Assembly (NCBI GenBank): GCA_017993835.1
Contig: JAGOLX010000016.1
Span: 1 to 64,000 of the forward strand
Direction: 5' to 3'
DNA: 64,000 bases
From: Phycisphaerae bacterium
GTDB taxonomy: Bacteria > Planctomycetota > Phycisphaerae > Sedimentisphaerales > Anaerobacaceae
The notes under the pieces are model-generated. The model saw only the letters and a program-made list of their open reading frames with translations, had not been told where the DNA came from and did not search any database. Below, one piece after another: positions 16,739 to 26,451 of this stretch (position 1 is its first letter; each line of letters opens with the position of its first letter). The translations under genes and the position numbers were made by a program.

Positions 16739-18781
16739 ATGTTCAAGCGTATGAGCCTCAGCGCCAAGTTGATTTCCGGGTTTCTTACCGTGGCCGCCAT
16801 TGCCGTGGTCATCGGGACGGTCGGCTCCCTGGGTTTGCGGTTCGCCAAGGCCGAGATTCGGGCCGTGGGCGAGAAACAACTGCCCTCCGTGCAGCATGTC
16901 CTGACCATCTCGAACTGTCTGGTGAGGATTCAGATGGCCATGAGAACCGTAATGAACCCCAATCTGGGCAAAGAGGACCGCGCCAAGGAATACGAGGCGA
17001 TGGCCCAGGCGCGAGAGGTGTATGCTCGGGAGGTAGCCGCCTACGAGGGATTGGCTCTGACCCCCGAGGAAAGGCAGCAATGGGAACAGTTCAAACAGTC
17101 CCTGGTGACGGCCAAGACGGAAAACGTCGCGTTCACGAATCTCGTGCAGCAAATGGAAGCGATGGACATCGTGAATCCGCCGGCCCTGGGGATGGCGATC
17201 AACGGTTTTGTGGCCGACTACTACGCCCTGAACGAACGCGTGGGGGCCCTCGTGCAGAGACAGCAGGCCTTCGAAGGCGGAGACGATCCGGCCCTTTCGG
17301 CCTTCGGCGCGTGGTCCGCCGGGTTCCACACGAACAATCAGGCCATTGACGGCGTCCTCAAGACCATGGCGGAACCGCATCGGCAGGTGCACGCCCTGGT
17401 CAAGCAGATCAAGACCCTCGTCCAGAGCGGCAACGTGGAGGAGGCCGCCAAGGTCCATGCACAGATGCAGACGCCCCTCGGCGCGATGCGAGAGGGGTTT
17501 GACCGTCTGCTGACCGAGGTCGCCAAGGCGTCCAAGGTGTCTGAGCAGGCCATCGTTCAGGCCTTCGGCCCCTGTGCCCAGCAGCAGAGCATATGTAACG
17601 GAACACTCGCTCAGATCGCGGACAACACCCAGAAGAACGTGGCCCAGGTCATCGAGGCGGCTGGCGCGTCCGCCACGCGGAACAGCGCGATCATGCTGAT
17701 CAGCCTGGTCATCGGCGTGGTCGTGTCGGTCGTCCTCGGGATCTTCCTGTCCTTGGGAATCACGCGACCGGTGAACCGGATCATCGCGGGCCTGACCGCG
17801 GGCGCCGAGCAGGTTGCCGCCGCCTCCGGGCAGGTGTCCGCCGCGTCTCAGGCCCTGGCTCAGGGCGCGACGGAACAGGCCGCCGGGCTGGAGGAGACCT
17901 CGGCCAGTCTCGAAGAGATGGCCTCACAGACCCGTCAGAATGCGGACAATGCCCAGCAGGCGAATGTCCTGGCCGGCGACGCCAAGAAGGTCACGGTCAC
18001 CGGCGTCGAATCGATGCGCCGCATGAATATCGCCATCCAGGAAATTCAGAAGAGTTCCGACGAGACCGCCAAGATCATCAAGGTGATCGATGAGATCGCG
18101 TTTCAGACCAACCTGTTGGCCCTGAACGCTGCAGTTGAAGCCGCTCGCGCCGGTGAGGCGGGCAAGGGATTCGCCGTCGTTGCGGAGGAAGTCCGCAACT
18201 TGGCGATGCGATCCGCGGAGGCCGCCAAGAACACCGCCGGTATGATCGAGGAGTCGGTGAAGAACTCCAAGAATGGTGTCGACATTGCCAACGACGTGGC
18301 CAAGGCGCTGGAGGAGATCGTCCAGAACACGGGCAAAGTCACGGACCTGGTCGGCGAGATTGCCGCCGCCAGTCAGGAGCAGGCACAGGGGATCGATCAG
18401 GTCAACACCGCGGTTTCCCAGATGGACAAGGTCACCCAGCAGAACGCCGCCAACGCGGAGGAATCGGCCAGCGCCTCGGAAGAGCTCAGCGCCCAGGCCG
18501 AGTCGATGACGGAGATCGTTGGGGAACTGGTGGCCATGGTTGGCGGCGTCAAGAGCCGAGCCGCCCGGTCCCAAGACGCCGGGACCGAGCGTCATCCCAT
18601 CGCTCGGAAGCTCGAACACGCAGTGCCTTCGACCGCCAAAGCGAAGACACACGCCTTCGGCAAGTCGGATGAACTGCTCCACGAGATCGCGAATCGTCCT
18701 GCGACATCGCGACCTGCGGCGGCGGCCAAGTTGATTCCGCTGAGCGACTCGGAAGAGAATCTCCACGACTTCAACGCCTGA
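16739..18781 (+). CDS. Methyl-accepting chemotaxis protein
   Basis: Transmembrane receptor of 680 residues. The first membrane helix is [20 protein letters not shown]. An alpha-helical, probably periplasmic sensor region (about 45-310) follows, then the second membrane helix [20 protein letters not shown] and a HAMP-like [11 protein letters not shown]. The cytoplasmic coiled-coil signalling domain carries the highly conserved tip [20 protein letters not shown]. No C-terminal receptor pentapeptide is present. ATG 16739 was chosen for the AAAGGA about 8 bases upstream. It lies directly after cheW and ends in a strong hairpin, so cheW-mcp form one unit. The ligand is unknown. Confidence 0.95.
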   Translation: MFKRMSLSAKLISGFLTVAAIAVVIGTVGSLGLRFAKAEIRAVGEKQLPSVQHVLTISNCLVRIQMAMRTVMNPNLGKEDRAKEYEAMAQAREVYAREVAAYEGLALTPEERQQWEQFKQSLVTAKTENVAFTNLVQQMEAMDIVNPPALGMAINGFVADYYALNERVGALVQRQQAFEGGDDPALSAFGAWSAGFHTNNQAIDGVLKTMAEPHRQVHALVKQIKTLVQSGNVEEAAKVHAQMQTPLGAMREGFDRLLTEVAKASKVSEQAIVQAFGPCAQQQSICNGTLAQIADNTQKNVAQVIEAAGASATRNSAIMLISLVIGVVVSVVLGIFLSLGITRPVNRIIAGLTAGAEQVAAASGQVSAASQALAQGATEQAAGLEETSASLEEMASQTRQNADNAQQANVLAGDAKKVTVTGVESMRRMNIAIQEIQKSSDETAKIIKVIDEIAFQTNLLALNAAVEAARAGEAGKGFAVVAEEVRNLAMRSAEAAKNTAGMIEESVKNSKNGVDIANDVAKALEEIVQNTGKVTDLVGEIAAASQEQAQGIDQVNTAVSQMDKVTQQNAANAEESASASEELSAQAESMTEIVGELVAMVGGVKSRAARSQDAGTERHPIARKLEHAVPSTAKAKTHAFGKSDELLHEIANRPATSRPAAAAKLIPLSDSEENLHDFNA

Positions 18782-18801
18782 TTCAACAGCCCTTTCACCG
18801 A

Positions 18802-18843
18802 ACTCTCCTGGGCGTCTTCTCTCTCTCTGGCGCCCAGGAGAGT
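18802..18843 (+). terminator. Terminator after the chemoreceptor gene
   Basis: A perfect 13-bp stem (18802-18814 with 18831-18843, arms ACTCTCCTGGGCG/CGCCCAGGAGAGT) with a pyrimidine-rich 16-base loop is followed by CTTCTCATT. It stands 21 bases past the stop codon. Confidence 0.75.
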
Positions 18844-18887
18844 CTTCTCATTCGTGGCTCTGCCCGGCTTTTGTCGTTTCCGATCTC

Positions 18888-18916
18888 TTGACAAGGTCCT
18901 ACGATTGCGCTTACCG
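18888..18916 (+). promoter_or_regulatory. Promoter of the DPP-IV-like peptidase gene
   Basis: TTGACA at 18888-18893, 17 bases, TTACCG at 18911-18916. The start codon at 18964 is 47 bases past the -10. Confidence 0.55.
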
Positions 18917-18963
18917 TTTGCTGTCTTGTGAACCGTCGAGACCCGATGCAGAGGAGTCCGGGC

Positions 18964-21639
18964 ATGAATGGATCGGTGAGAAGTGCGTGTCTTTCGTTCG
19001 GTCGCCTGAGCCTGGCGATGGCGTTCCTGTGTACGCTCGGCGTCTGTGCCGTGGGAAGGTCGCTCGCGGCCGAGCGGTCGGGCGACCGCTCCGCTGGGCA
19101 TGAGCCGTATGCCTATCTGTTCCCCTCGTCGCTGCGCGGTCTGACCGAGCGCCTGCAACGCAAGGGAATCGAGGTCCACGAACTCCGCGAAGACGTGGAT
19201 CTGGATGTCACGCTGTGGACCATCGAGCGAGTCGTCCGGGACGGAGAGGCCATCCGTCTGGAGGCTCGATCCGAGCGGCAGGTTCGACGCTTCGATGCCG
19301 GGACAGTCCTCGTGAAGACCGGCCAGAAACTCGACGCGGAGATTCGCAGACTGCTCGGCGCGAAGGCGAGGAAGAGACCTCGCGTCTGGGAACTCCTGGA
19401 CCAACCCGCGGAAGGGGACATCTTCCCGGTCTGCCGACTTGACTCCTACACACCCCTGACTCACGGCCTCGCCAGGCCGCGGCCTCAGACGCGGGAGTGC
19501 GGCAAGCCGATCACCTTCGAGACCGTGTACGGACCCGAGAACCGCGTGAACTTCGGCGGCTCGCCCGTCGGCGGGCTGACCTGGCTCGACGACGGCGAGC
19601 ACTACCTCCAGACGCGCGACGGCCGTCTGTACAAGGTCCATGCGACGAGCGGACGCTCCGCCTTGTTCCTCGATCCCAATGCCTTGGCCGCGGGGTTGCG
19701 CCGTCTACCTGCGATGCGTCCCAAGGACGCGGAGGCGATCTCCCGGCGGACGTGGCTCCACATGACTCGCGACCACAGTGCGGTCCTGATCGACTACGAG
19801 AACGATCTGTACTACCTCACGACGGACGGGCAGACCGCGGTCCGCCTGACGAGCACGCCCCAGGCGGAGCAGCACGCGGAGTTCGACCCGCGCGGCAAGT
19901 TCGTTGCCTTCGTGCGAGAGGGCGACCTGTACGTTGTGGATGTCGCGACGCAGACGGAACGGGCGCTGACCGAAGACGGCGGCGGCCTGATCCTCAACGG
20001 CCAGGCGGACTGGGTGTACTTCGAGGAGATCCTCAATCGCCAGTGGCGGATGTTCTGGTGGAGCCCGGATTCCTCTGCCATCGCCTTCCTGCGAACGGAC
20101 GACACGCCCGTGCCGGAATATGCCGTGGTCAACGACGCGTCGTCCCCGCGGGAGGTCGAGCCGACGCGGTACCCGCGGGCGGGCGAGCCGAATCCGACGG
20201 TGAAACTGGGGATCGTCTCCGTCGCTGGCGGGGCCGTCCGGTGGGTCGATCTCTCGGGGTACACGGAGGGCGACTATCTGATCCCCGGCGCGGGCTGGAC
20301 GCCGAACAGCGAGTGGGTCTATTTCTTCGTGCAGGATCGAGCCCAGACCTGGCTCGACATCAGCACGGCGTCGAGATGGGGCGGACATCCCAAACGCTTG
20401 TTCCGCGAGACGACCGAGGCCTGGGTGGAGCCGCCGAGCGAGATGAGGTTCCTGGCCAATGGGTCGCTTCTGCTCACCAGCGAGCGGACCGGCTGGAAAC
20501 ACCTGTACCTCTGTGACAAGGACGGCCAACTGAAGCAGTCTATTACAGACGGGCAGTGGGAAGTGCGGGGTGTCCAGCACGTGGATGAAGAGGGGGGCTG
20601 GGTCTACTTCACCGGCACCCGCGACAGTCCAATCGCGGAGCATCTCTACCGTGTTTCGCTGGAGGGAGGCGAGGTCCGGCGGCTCACCGAGGCCGTGGGC
20701 CAGCATAACGGGAACATCAGCCCGAACGGGAAGTACTTCATCGATTCGTGGAGCGATGCGAACACACCGACTCGGGTGGCCCTGCGTGCGACCGACGGTG
20801 CGACGCTCCGTACGCTCGACACGAATCCCGTGTACGAACGCGAGGAATACGCGTTCGGCGACTACGAGCAGTTCCAGATCGAGATGTCCGACGGCTTCCA
20901 GGTCGAAGCGAGCATGGTGAAGCCCCCCGACTTCGATGCCGGCAGGAAGTACCCGGTCTGGTTCACCACATACGCCGGTCCGCATGCGCCGAGCATCTCC
21001 GACGCGTGGCAGGGGGGCCGGACCTGGGACCAGATGCTGGCGCAGATGGGCGCGATCGTGTTCCACTGCGACCCGCGTCCCGCCAGCGGCAAGGGGGCGT
21101 GCTCCGCCTGGACCGCCTACCGCCAATTGGGCGTGCAGGAACTCAAGGACATCGAGGAAGCGATCCGCTGGCTGGCGGCCCAACCCTACGTGGACGCCGA
21201 GCGGATCGGCATGAGCGGCTACAGTTACGGCGGCTTCATGACCGCCTACGCCCTGACGCACAGCAAGCTCTTTGCGGGCGGGATCGCCGGCGCGCCGCCC
21301 ACGGACTGGCGATTCTACGATTCGATCTACACCGAGCGGTTCATGGACACGCCGCAGAACAACCCCGACGGCTACGAGCAAACCTCGGTGGTGAAGGCCG
21401 CCAAGAACCTCCACGGGCAACTGCTCCTCGTCCACGGCGCGATCGACGACAACGTCCACATCCAGAACACCTTCACGCTCGTGGACGCGTTGCAGCGAGC
21501 GGACAAGCCGTTCCAACTCATGGTCTACCCGCAATCACGTCACGGCGTCGGCGCCATGCACTACAACCGTCTGACGGTCGACTTCATACGGACCGTGCTC
21601 AGGCTGCCCGAACCAGCATCACAGCCGAAAGGGCAGTGA
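18964..21639 (+). CDS. Exported S9B dipeptidyl-peptidase-IV-like peptidase
   Basis: Exported serine peptidase of 891 residues that should remove dipeptides from peptide N-termini. A signal peptide precedes an Ala-rich junction (VGRSLAAERS). Residues about 40-160 carry an extra module (FDAGTVLVKTGQKL and later FPVCRL) that looks like the C-terminal part of M14 carboxypeptidases. The DPP-IV beta-propeller (about 180-620) and the alpha/beta-hydrolase domain follow. The nucleophile is in GMSGYSYGGFMTAYAL, the Asp in VHGAIDDNVH and the His in PQSRHGVGAMHY. GAGGAG 8 bases upstream favours ATG 18964 over the in-frame GTG 18928 and ATG 18946. It converges on the next gene with a 13-base gap. Confidence 0.88.
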   Translation: MNGSVRSACLSFGRLSLAMAFLCTLGVCAVGRSLAAERSGDRSAGHEPYAYLFPSSLRGLTERLQRKGIEVHELREDVDLDVTLWTIERVVRDGEAIRLEARSERQVRRFDAGTVLVKTGQKLDAEIRRLLGAKARKRPRVWELLDQPAEGDIFPVCRLDSYTPLTHGLARPRPQTRECGKPITFETVYGPENRVNFGGSPVGGLTWLDDGEHYLQTRDGRLYKVHATSGRSALFLDPNALAAGLRRLPAMRPKDAEAISRRTWLHMTRDHSAVLIDYENDLYYLTTDGQTAVRLTSTPQAEQHAEFDPRGKFVAFVREGDLYVVDVATQTERALTEDGGGLILNGQADWVYFEEILNRQWRMFWWSPDSSAIAFLRTDDTPVPEYAVVNDASSPREVEPTRYPRAGEPNPTVKLGIVSVAGGAVRWVDLSGYTEGDYLIPGAGWTPNSEWVYFFVQDRAQTWLDISTASRWGGHPKRLFRETTEAWVEPPSEMRFLANGSLLLTSERTGWKHLYLCDKDGQLKQSITDGQWEVRGVQHVDEEGGWVYFTGTRDSPIAEHLYRVSLEGGEVRRLTEAVGQHNGNISPNGKYFIDSWSDANTPTRVALRATDGATLRTLDTNPVYEREEYAFGDYEQFQIEMSDGFQVEASMVKPPDFDAGRKYPVWFTTYAGPHAPSISDAWQGGRTWDQMLAQMGAIVFHCDPRPASGKGACSAWTAYRQLGVQELKDIEEAIRWLAAQPYVDAERIGMSGYSYGGFMTAYALTHSKLFAGGIAGAPPTDWRFYDSIYTERFMDTPQNNPDGYEQTSVVKAAKNLHGQLLLVHGAIDDNVHIQNTFTLVDALQRADKPFQLMVYPQSRHGVGAMHYNRLTVDFIRTVLRLPEPASQPKGQ

Positions 21640-21652
21640 GCCGGCGGAGTCG

Positions 21653-22402
21653 CTATCGCTTGTGAGGGACCAGCAGGTGTCGCCGCGGCATCCCGCCATT
21701 CTCTGGGAATGCCTGCATGAAGACTTGGGTGCCGTCGCTACTCTCACCATACGCCTCGTCTTCCGCCCAGTAGTCCCTGTAGCCCTTCCGCGTGAGGTAG
21801 TCCACGATCATCTCCATCGTGGCATCGAAATCCCTGTTGCCTTCACCCACCTCGTCCCCATTCGCCCAGGTTGTCCACTTGGAGTAGAATTTCAATGTGT
21901 ACTTGACTGTCTCCAGGTACCGCCAGTCCCCACCGCCTCCCCAGTCCTCCAGGCCATAGCCGGTTAGTGTAGCAGCCACCTCGGAATTGATTCCCGTTCC
22001 GATGTTCCTCGCCCGCGCCAGACCAGTCACCATCAGGAAGCTGGTGTCTTCCCCATCGTCCCAGTCATAATCATACTTCTCCGTGACTACCCACCCAGTC
22101 CTGCTTCCATCCTGAATGCGCGTCACCTCGAAATCCCACATGGACTCTCCGTACCACTTGCTGCCTGCCTCCACCAGATACTCCAACGTCCTCGCTTGGA
22201 GGATGCTCCCGTCGTCATAGTCGACGTCCATCACGGCGTAGGCCCGATGGGTGAATTTGTCCGCCCACCAGTCCCCCTCATACAGGTCGTATCCGTATTC
22301 GGTGGTCGTCCAGGTCATCTTATACACGAGGATTTCGGCGCCGCTGGGCAGGCACAATCCCACTACAGTCAATAAGAACACGACCTTTCCCGGAGTTCCC
22401 AT
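21653..22402 (-). CDS. Secreted protein of unknown function
   Basis: 249 residues. The N-terminus is a signal peptide (VVFLLTVVGLCLPSGAEI), so it is exported. The mature part is rich in aromatic and acidic residues (YEGDWWADKF, EDWGGGGDWRYLETVKYTLKF) and looks like a beta-rich globular domain. I do not recognise a family. AAGGA lies 7 bases upstream of the ATG. A decayed copy of its C-terminal segment lies just upstream at 22469-22558, which shows that the gene was once duplicated in tandem. Confidence 0.7.
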   Translation of the reverse strand: MGTPGKVVFLLTVVGLCLPSGAEILVYKMTWTTTEYGYDLYEGDWWADKFTHRAYAVMDVDYDDGSILQARTLEYLVEAGSKWYGESMWDFEVTRIQDGSRTGWVVTEKYDYDWDDGEDTSFLMVTGLARARNIGTGINSEVAATLTGYGLEDWGGGGDWRYLETVKYTLKFYSKWTTWANGDEVGEGNRDFDATMEMIVDYLTRKGYRDYWAEDEAYGESSDGTQVFMQAFPENGGMPRRHLLVPHKR

Positions 22403-22468
22403 CTCTGCTTCCTTTCAATAGGAGTACTTGTGAGAGTCTGTGGACGATCTGTCTTCCTCTGGGTGCTT

Positions 22469-22558
22469 CTTCCCGGTGAGACAGGCTACGATCATCCACA
22501 CAGTGGCTTCGAGATCCTGGCACCCCTTGTCCTCCTCGTCGCCATTCGCGTTGCATGT
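22469..22558 (-). pseudogene. Remnant of a second copy of the neighbouring secreted protein
   Basis: The minus-strand translation here (ANGDEEDKGCQDLEATVWMI, then VACLTGKK) matches the intact protein's ANGDEVGEGNRDFDATMEMI and VDYLTRKG at about half the positions. The nucleotides also align without gaps. No start codon, signal peptide or remaining body is present in frame. Flanking similarity fades by about 22430 and 22565. It is a degraded tandem duplicate. Confidence 0.65.
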
Positions 22559-22632
22559 CTCGAATGGATGCAGGACCATCATTGACGCATTCGTTCGATT
22601 GCCTTTGCCAATCACATATCTGTGCCTGACAC

Positions 22633-22661
22633 TTGACAAACCGGTGTGTGTCATCTTATCT
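22633..22661 (+). promoter_or_regulatory. Promoter of the HEAT-repeat lipoprotein gene
   Basis: TTGACA at 22633-22638, 17 bases, TTATCT at 22656-22661. The GTG start is 84 bases past the -10. Confidence 0.6.
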
Positions 22662-22745
22662 GAACGCGCTCCGTTGTCAACGGCCAATACGAGGTTCTTC
22701 GCGGATATGGACCGCAACAGAACAGAGCACATAAGGAGTGGATGC

Positions 22746-23867
22746 GTGAGAACCACAAACAGGCGCTCCATCCGTCGCCTTCTGGCCTGGCAGAGTGTCG
22801 TGATTCTGGGCCTGGTATGCTGTGGGTGTTCCCGCAGAGACAAGACGGATGAAGAAGGAGCGTCACCGTCTGCGATGGTCGCCGAAGAACAGATGGCGTC
22901 TGCGGAAGAACTGCAAGTGCTCCGGCAGGAAAACGACCATTTGAAGAAGGCGATGGCCCAGGCCACCCTCGTCCTGGATGAGGTCAAGATGCTGAGGCAG
23001 AACAACGAAGACCTCAGACAAGCGGTTTCTGGGGTTCCTTCCCTCCAGTTGGAAGTAGAGAGGCTCCGACGCGAGAATGAAACCCTCCAGAGCACGCGGA
23101 ACGCGGCCAACACAGCCGACGAACTGGTGAACAACGCTGCCGCCGACATCCCGGCCCGACAACAGGCCGCAGAGGAGAGTTACCGCAGGTATCTGAACTC
23201 TTGTCGGCAGAGAGCCGCGTCGCTCCTCGCCCGGTACGACTCGGCAGGCAGCGTCAAGGTGAAGCTCGAGTTCATGGAGTCGTTGGCCGATTCGGCCTCA
23301 CGACAGGACCCGGCAGTCGTCGGGGTCATCCGCAAGGCCCTCGCCGACCCCGATTCCACCGTGGTGCGAGCGGCAGCCGACCTGTTGGCGGAATACGAGA
23401 CCCGCGAGATCCTCCCCGCCGTCGAGCAGGCGCTCATGCTCGCGGATGAGCAAGTCCGAATCGCCGCAGTGAACCCGCTGTCGGCCATCGACGACCTGCA
23501 GGTCATCCGATTGCTCATGGGGGCGTTGGATGATACGTCGGTGGAGGTCAGGAGAACTGCTCTCGGAGAGGTGGACGAGCACGCCAGTGATCCGATCAAG
23601 CTGAGCGTCATGGAAGCGGCCATCGCCAGTCCCTACGATGACGTGAAGCGCGGGGTCCTGTCGATGCTCGAGAGCAGAAGCGACCACATCGCAGTGGAGC
23701 TTCTCATGGAGGGCTTGAAGGACCCGGATCCCGGATTCCGCACCGAGACCGGCGAATGCCTGAGCTTCCTGATCGACCAGGAGTTCAAGACCTACGAGGA
23801 GGCACGTGCCTGGTGGACGAGCAACAAAGACCGATACGACGCCGAGTTGGTCAGGATAGACGAGTGA
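22746..23867 (+). CDS. HEAT-repeat lipoprotein with coiled coil
   Basis: Lipoprotein of 373 residues. The GTG start at 22746 is chosen because AAGGAG lies 8 bases upstream, while an in-frame ATG at 22707 has no such site. A basic N-region, a hydrophobic helix and the lipobox-like LVCCGC lead into a coiled coil (about 45-115, LQVLRQENDHLKKAMAQ and LEVERLRRENETLQ). PBS-lyase-type HEAT repeats (about 165-350, IRKALADPDSTVVRAAADLL) follow. Proteins of this type act as scaffolds; no catalytic motif is seen. It is monocistronic, bounded by a promoter and a hairpin. Confidence 0.82.
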   Translation: MRTTNRRSIRRLLAWQSVVILGLVCCGCSRRDKTDEEGASPSAMVAEEQMASAEELQVLRQENDHLKKAMAQATLVLDEVKMLRQNNEDLRQAVSGVPSLQLEVERLRRENETLQSTRNAANTADELVNNAAADIPARQQAAEESYRRYLNSCRQRAASLLARYDSAGSVKVKLEFMESLADSASRQDPAVVGVIRKALADPDSTVVRAAADLLAEYETREILPAVEQALMLADEQVRIAAVNPLSAIDDLQVIRLLMGALDDTSVEVRRTALGEVDEHASDPIKLSVMEAAIASPYDDVKRGVLSMLESRSDHIAVELLMEGLKDPDPGFRTETGECLSFLIDQEFKTYEEARAWWTSNKDRYDAELVRIDE

Positions 23868-23985
23868 CCATGAGGGTTCCCCCGTGACGGCGCCCAGCCT
23901 GATGGGGCGACGTGGAGGGTCGCCAACACGGTGCTGGTCGGTGAAGCGAACTTGTTTCCATTGAGATCCGGGCGCCTATTATGAG

Positions 23986-24026
23986 ACTTCGAGGCTCCGC
24001 CCACAGGAGCGGCAGAACCTCGAAGT
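23986..24026. terminator. Bidirectional hairpin between convergent genes
   Basis: ACTTCGAGG (23986-23994) pairs with CCTCGAAGT (24018-24026), and an inner GCTCC/GGAGC stem extends the structure. It lies between the ends of two convergent genes. No long T run is present on either side. Confidence 0.5.
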
Positions 24027-24068
24027 CCCGGCGGGGCCATCCGAGCGTGACCCGAATCGGAAGTTGGG

Positions 24069-24569
24069 TCAGAAACCGTAGACGACCCGGAGCTGTTCAT
24101 TGGTGGGCATTTCGGCGTAGTACTCGCCTCGCGGGCCCACGTACCAGGCGCCTTGGCGAGTCAGGCGGACGGTGGTCTGCGAACCGTTGGAATTGGTGAT
24201 CCAGACGGTGATCGCGATCTCCTCGACGACCGGCACGGCCGGTCGGACTACGACCGTCGGTGCGGGCTGGATGACGACAGGTCTGACCACGGGGTACGGG
24301 ACCGGCGGATGAACGACGACCGGTCCGATTCGCCGAGGACCCATATGGACGGGCTGGTGTCGCCACGGGCCGTGGACTGGGCCGTGCCGAGGGGCCGGCG
24401 GATAACATCTCGGCGCCGGCATCGGCGAACCGATCCCCACGCCCACGCCGATTCCAAAACCGCCGTGCGTGTGCGAAATGACAAGCTTGGTGTCCGCATG
24501 AAGGGCCGCGGTGAGCGACAGAACCACAACCACCGCACACATCGCTTTGGTCATTGTGTATCGTGCCAT
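24069..24569 (-). CDS. Secreted proline/valine-rich protein
   Basis: 166 residues. A signal peptide (MCAVVVVLSLTAALHA) is followed by a Gly-rich stretch (GGFGIGVGVGIGSP) and a Pro/Val/His-rich, low-complexity middle (about 50-115). A compact C-terminal segment has IAITVWITNSNGSQTTVRLT and GPRGEYYAEMPTNEQLRVVYG-like endings. The C-terminal part looks like the conserved core, possibly a small beta domain. The function is not recognisable; an envelope or matrix role is a guess from composition. It is separated from its neighbours by hairpins and is probably transcribed alone. Confidence 0.65.
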   Translation of the reverse strand: MARYTMTKAMCAVVVVLSLTAALHADTKLVISHTHGGFGIGVGVGIGSPMPAPRCYPPAPRHGPVHGPWRHQPVHMGPRRIGPVVVHPPVPYPVVRPVVIQPAPTVVVRPAVPVVEEIAITVWITNSNGSQTTVRLTRQGAWYVGPRGEYYAEMPTNEQLRVVYGF

Positions 24570-24746
24570 GGTCGTATCCTTTCTCTAACTGACGTTCCTG
24601 CCTCGTCGGAGACCCGCGCCAACCGGGGTTGACCGGCCACCCGACCGATTCTTTCCTTCTACCTAGTAAAGGCAGTTGGAGGGCCGGTGGTAACGATCTG
24701 CCGGGGACGTGCAGGCCCCGCGAGGGGGATCGAACCTGGGGAAAAG

Positions 24747-24780
24747 TACGGGGTCCACGTCGGGAGACGCAGACCCCGTA
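24747..24780 (-). terminator. Terminator of the PA14 surface-protein gene
   Basis: A 9-bp perfect stem (TACGGGGTC 24747-24755 with GACCCCGTA 24772-24780) begins 33 bases after the minus-strand stop. On that strand it is followed by CTTTTCC. Confidence 0.65.
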
Positions 24781-24813
24781 GTTACGCATGGCACAAGAGG
24801 GATTTTCGGACTA

Positions 24814-26451
24814 CTACATCCCTTTGGTCAGACAGATGTCGTCGATGAAGATCATGCCGGCGCCGCCCGCCGCGGGGTTGGCCTTGTCGCCGAGAGTGAT
24901 GGAGATCTTCTTGATCTTCGCGGGATTCACGGTGGCGAACTCGGTCAGCGGGATCCTCCAGGCGTTCCACAACAACGTCTGCGCAATTGCAGCATTCGCG
25001 TGCTGGATCGTGGCGGTGTGCGAGGAGGAATCCTGGAGCGTGACGTACAACGGCGTGATGGGATTCGTCACCTTGCCGCGGACGAACAGAACGAGGGTGT
25101 TGACGTCGTCAACCGTCCAGTCCTGCGGGGATGTGTATTCCCGCTCGATCTCTGAGTAGTAAGGCGAGTCCACGTTGTTGAAATCGAAGGGCATGGACTG
25201 CCAGCCGCTGTGGACGATGGTGATCTCGCAGAACGTGCCGCCGCTGGCGTCCTCGTAGCCGACGAGCGAGCCGGTGTTGTTGGTCCACCCGTCGATCCAG
25301 GTATTGAAGACCGCCTCGCCGGCGTCCTGGTTGTCCGTGTAACTCTCGAAGTCATCGATCGGCAGGCATGTGGTGAAGCTCCAGACGTCGCCGGTCCGGA
25401 CGGCTCCGCCGGCCAGGATCTCGTCCACGCGCCAGTAGTAGGTCGTCACGGTCTCCAGGCCTTCCGGGGCGAAATTGGCGTCCGCCAGTGCTCGGATGCC
25501 CTTGTCCGCCGCGGCGGTTCCCTGGGTGACCGCGTCGAGATCTTCGCTGAAATACACCTGGTGCTGGAGGGCTCCCGTGCCGGGCAGCCACGTCAAATCC
25601 GCGTTGACCGAGGCATCCACAGCCCCATCGGCCGGCGCGGGATTGTAGGCCGTCGGCGCCTGCACCAGGAAACTCCACACCTTGCCGACGTGAGTCGTGA
25701 CGCGGTCTTTCTCGACCTCGTCCACTCGCCAGTAATACCGGGTTCCCGGCGTGATCCCGAACGGATGAAAGTACATCGTGATGGCCAGTTTCTGCAGGGT
25801 GCTCACCCGGTCGGCCTCCGTCAGGTCGGGAGTCGTGCCGAAGTAGACATTGTGGAACATGGCCGTGTCGCCGGCGGTCCATTGGATCAGGGGGACCTCC
25901 GGATTGAAGTCCAGGGTGCCGTCGGCCGGGATGGGCTTGCGAGCCCGGAGGTTCTGCACGGTGGTCGGCGAAAGGACGATGGCCGGCACGATCTCCTGCT
26001 CAAAGCCAGGGCCGGCCCAGTAGAACTGGCAGACGGCGTCGCCGCCGTTCTCATAGAACTCCAACTGGATCGAGACGGCCTCGCCGGCGTCAAGATGGAC
26101 GGGCATGCCCGTGTTCAGCGTCGAGGAGTGATCTCCCCAGTTGTAGATGACGCTGTCGCCGCCCACCCACAGGCGGACTCCGTCGTCGGATCTGGTGGCG
26201 AACGTGTACTCGCCCGTCTCCGGCGGCATCAGGCTGCCGGTCCATCGCACGGAGAACAGGTCGGTGCCGAGGGGATCGCCCGGGGAGTTGCCGCCCCAGT
26301 TGAAATCCACGTTCTCCGTCCGGGTCAGTACCGGCGATCCGGACAGCGTCATATTGCTGAAATACTCCCCCTTCAACCCCTGGCCGCAGACCACTGTGCA
26401 GGATACCAGGAGCAACGCGGTGATGACAAGAAATCTGGATTTGGTTGACAT
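24814..26451 (-). CDS. Secreted PA14-domain modular surface protein
   Basis: 545 residues, exported by a signal peptide ending near VVCGQ. The ATG has a textbook AAGGAGG site; longer in-frame starts give an Arg-rich prefix. The order is: PA14 domain (about 25-160, MPPETGEYTFATRSDDGVRL), which usually binds sugars; two fibronectin-III-like repeats (about 175-265 and 270-362), each with the YYWRVDE strand and VWSF ending; and a C-terminal beta domain (about 366-541, from DDFESY to IFIDDI). That last domain is continuous here, but in the paralogues at 29032 and 41876 it carries inserts after the VRG/FRG at about residue 459. Probably a glycan-binding cell-surface or biomass-binding protein. Confidence 0.85.
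   Translation of the reverse strand: MSTKSRFLVITALLLVSCTVVCGQGLKGEYFSNMTLSGSPVLTRTENVDFNWGGNSPGDPLGTDLFSVRWTGSLMPPETGEYTFATRSDDGVRLWVGGDSVIYNWGDHSSTLNTGMPVHLDAGEAVSIQLEFYENGGDAVCQFYWAGPGFEQEIVPAIVLSPTTVQNLRARKPIPADGTLDFNPEVPLIQWTAGDTAMFHNVYFGTTPDLTEADRVSTLQKLAITMYFHPFGITPGTRYYWRVDEVEKDRVTTHVGKVWSFLVQAPTAYNPAPADGAVDASVNADLTWLPGTGALQHQVYFSEDLDAVTQGTAAADKGIRALADANFAPEGLETVTTYYWRVDEILAGGAVRTGDVWSFTTCLPIDDFESYTDNQDAGEAVFNTWIDGWTNNTGSLVGYEDASGGTFCEITIVHSGWQSMPFDFNNVDSPYYSEIEREYTSPQDWTVDDVNTLVLFVRGKVTNPITPLYVTLQDSSSHTATIQHANAAIAQTLLWNAWRIPLTEFATVNPAKIKKISITLGDKANPAAGGAGMIFIDDICLTKGM

Noticed and set aside
19705-21534. A 609-codon open frame antisense to the DPP-IV-like gene
   Set aside because: Same cause. 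The sense strand carries clear catalytic motifs and the antisense product has none.
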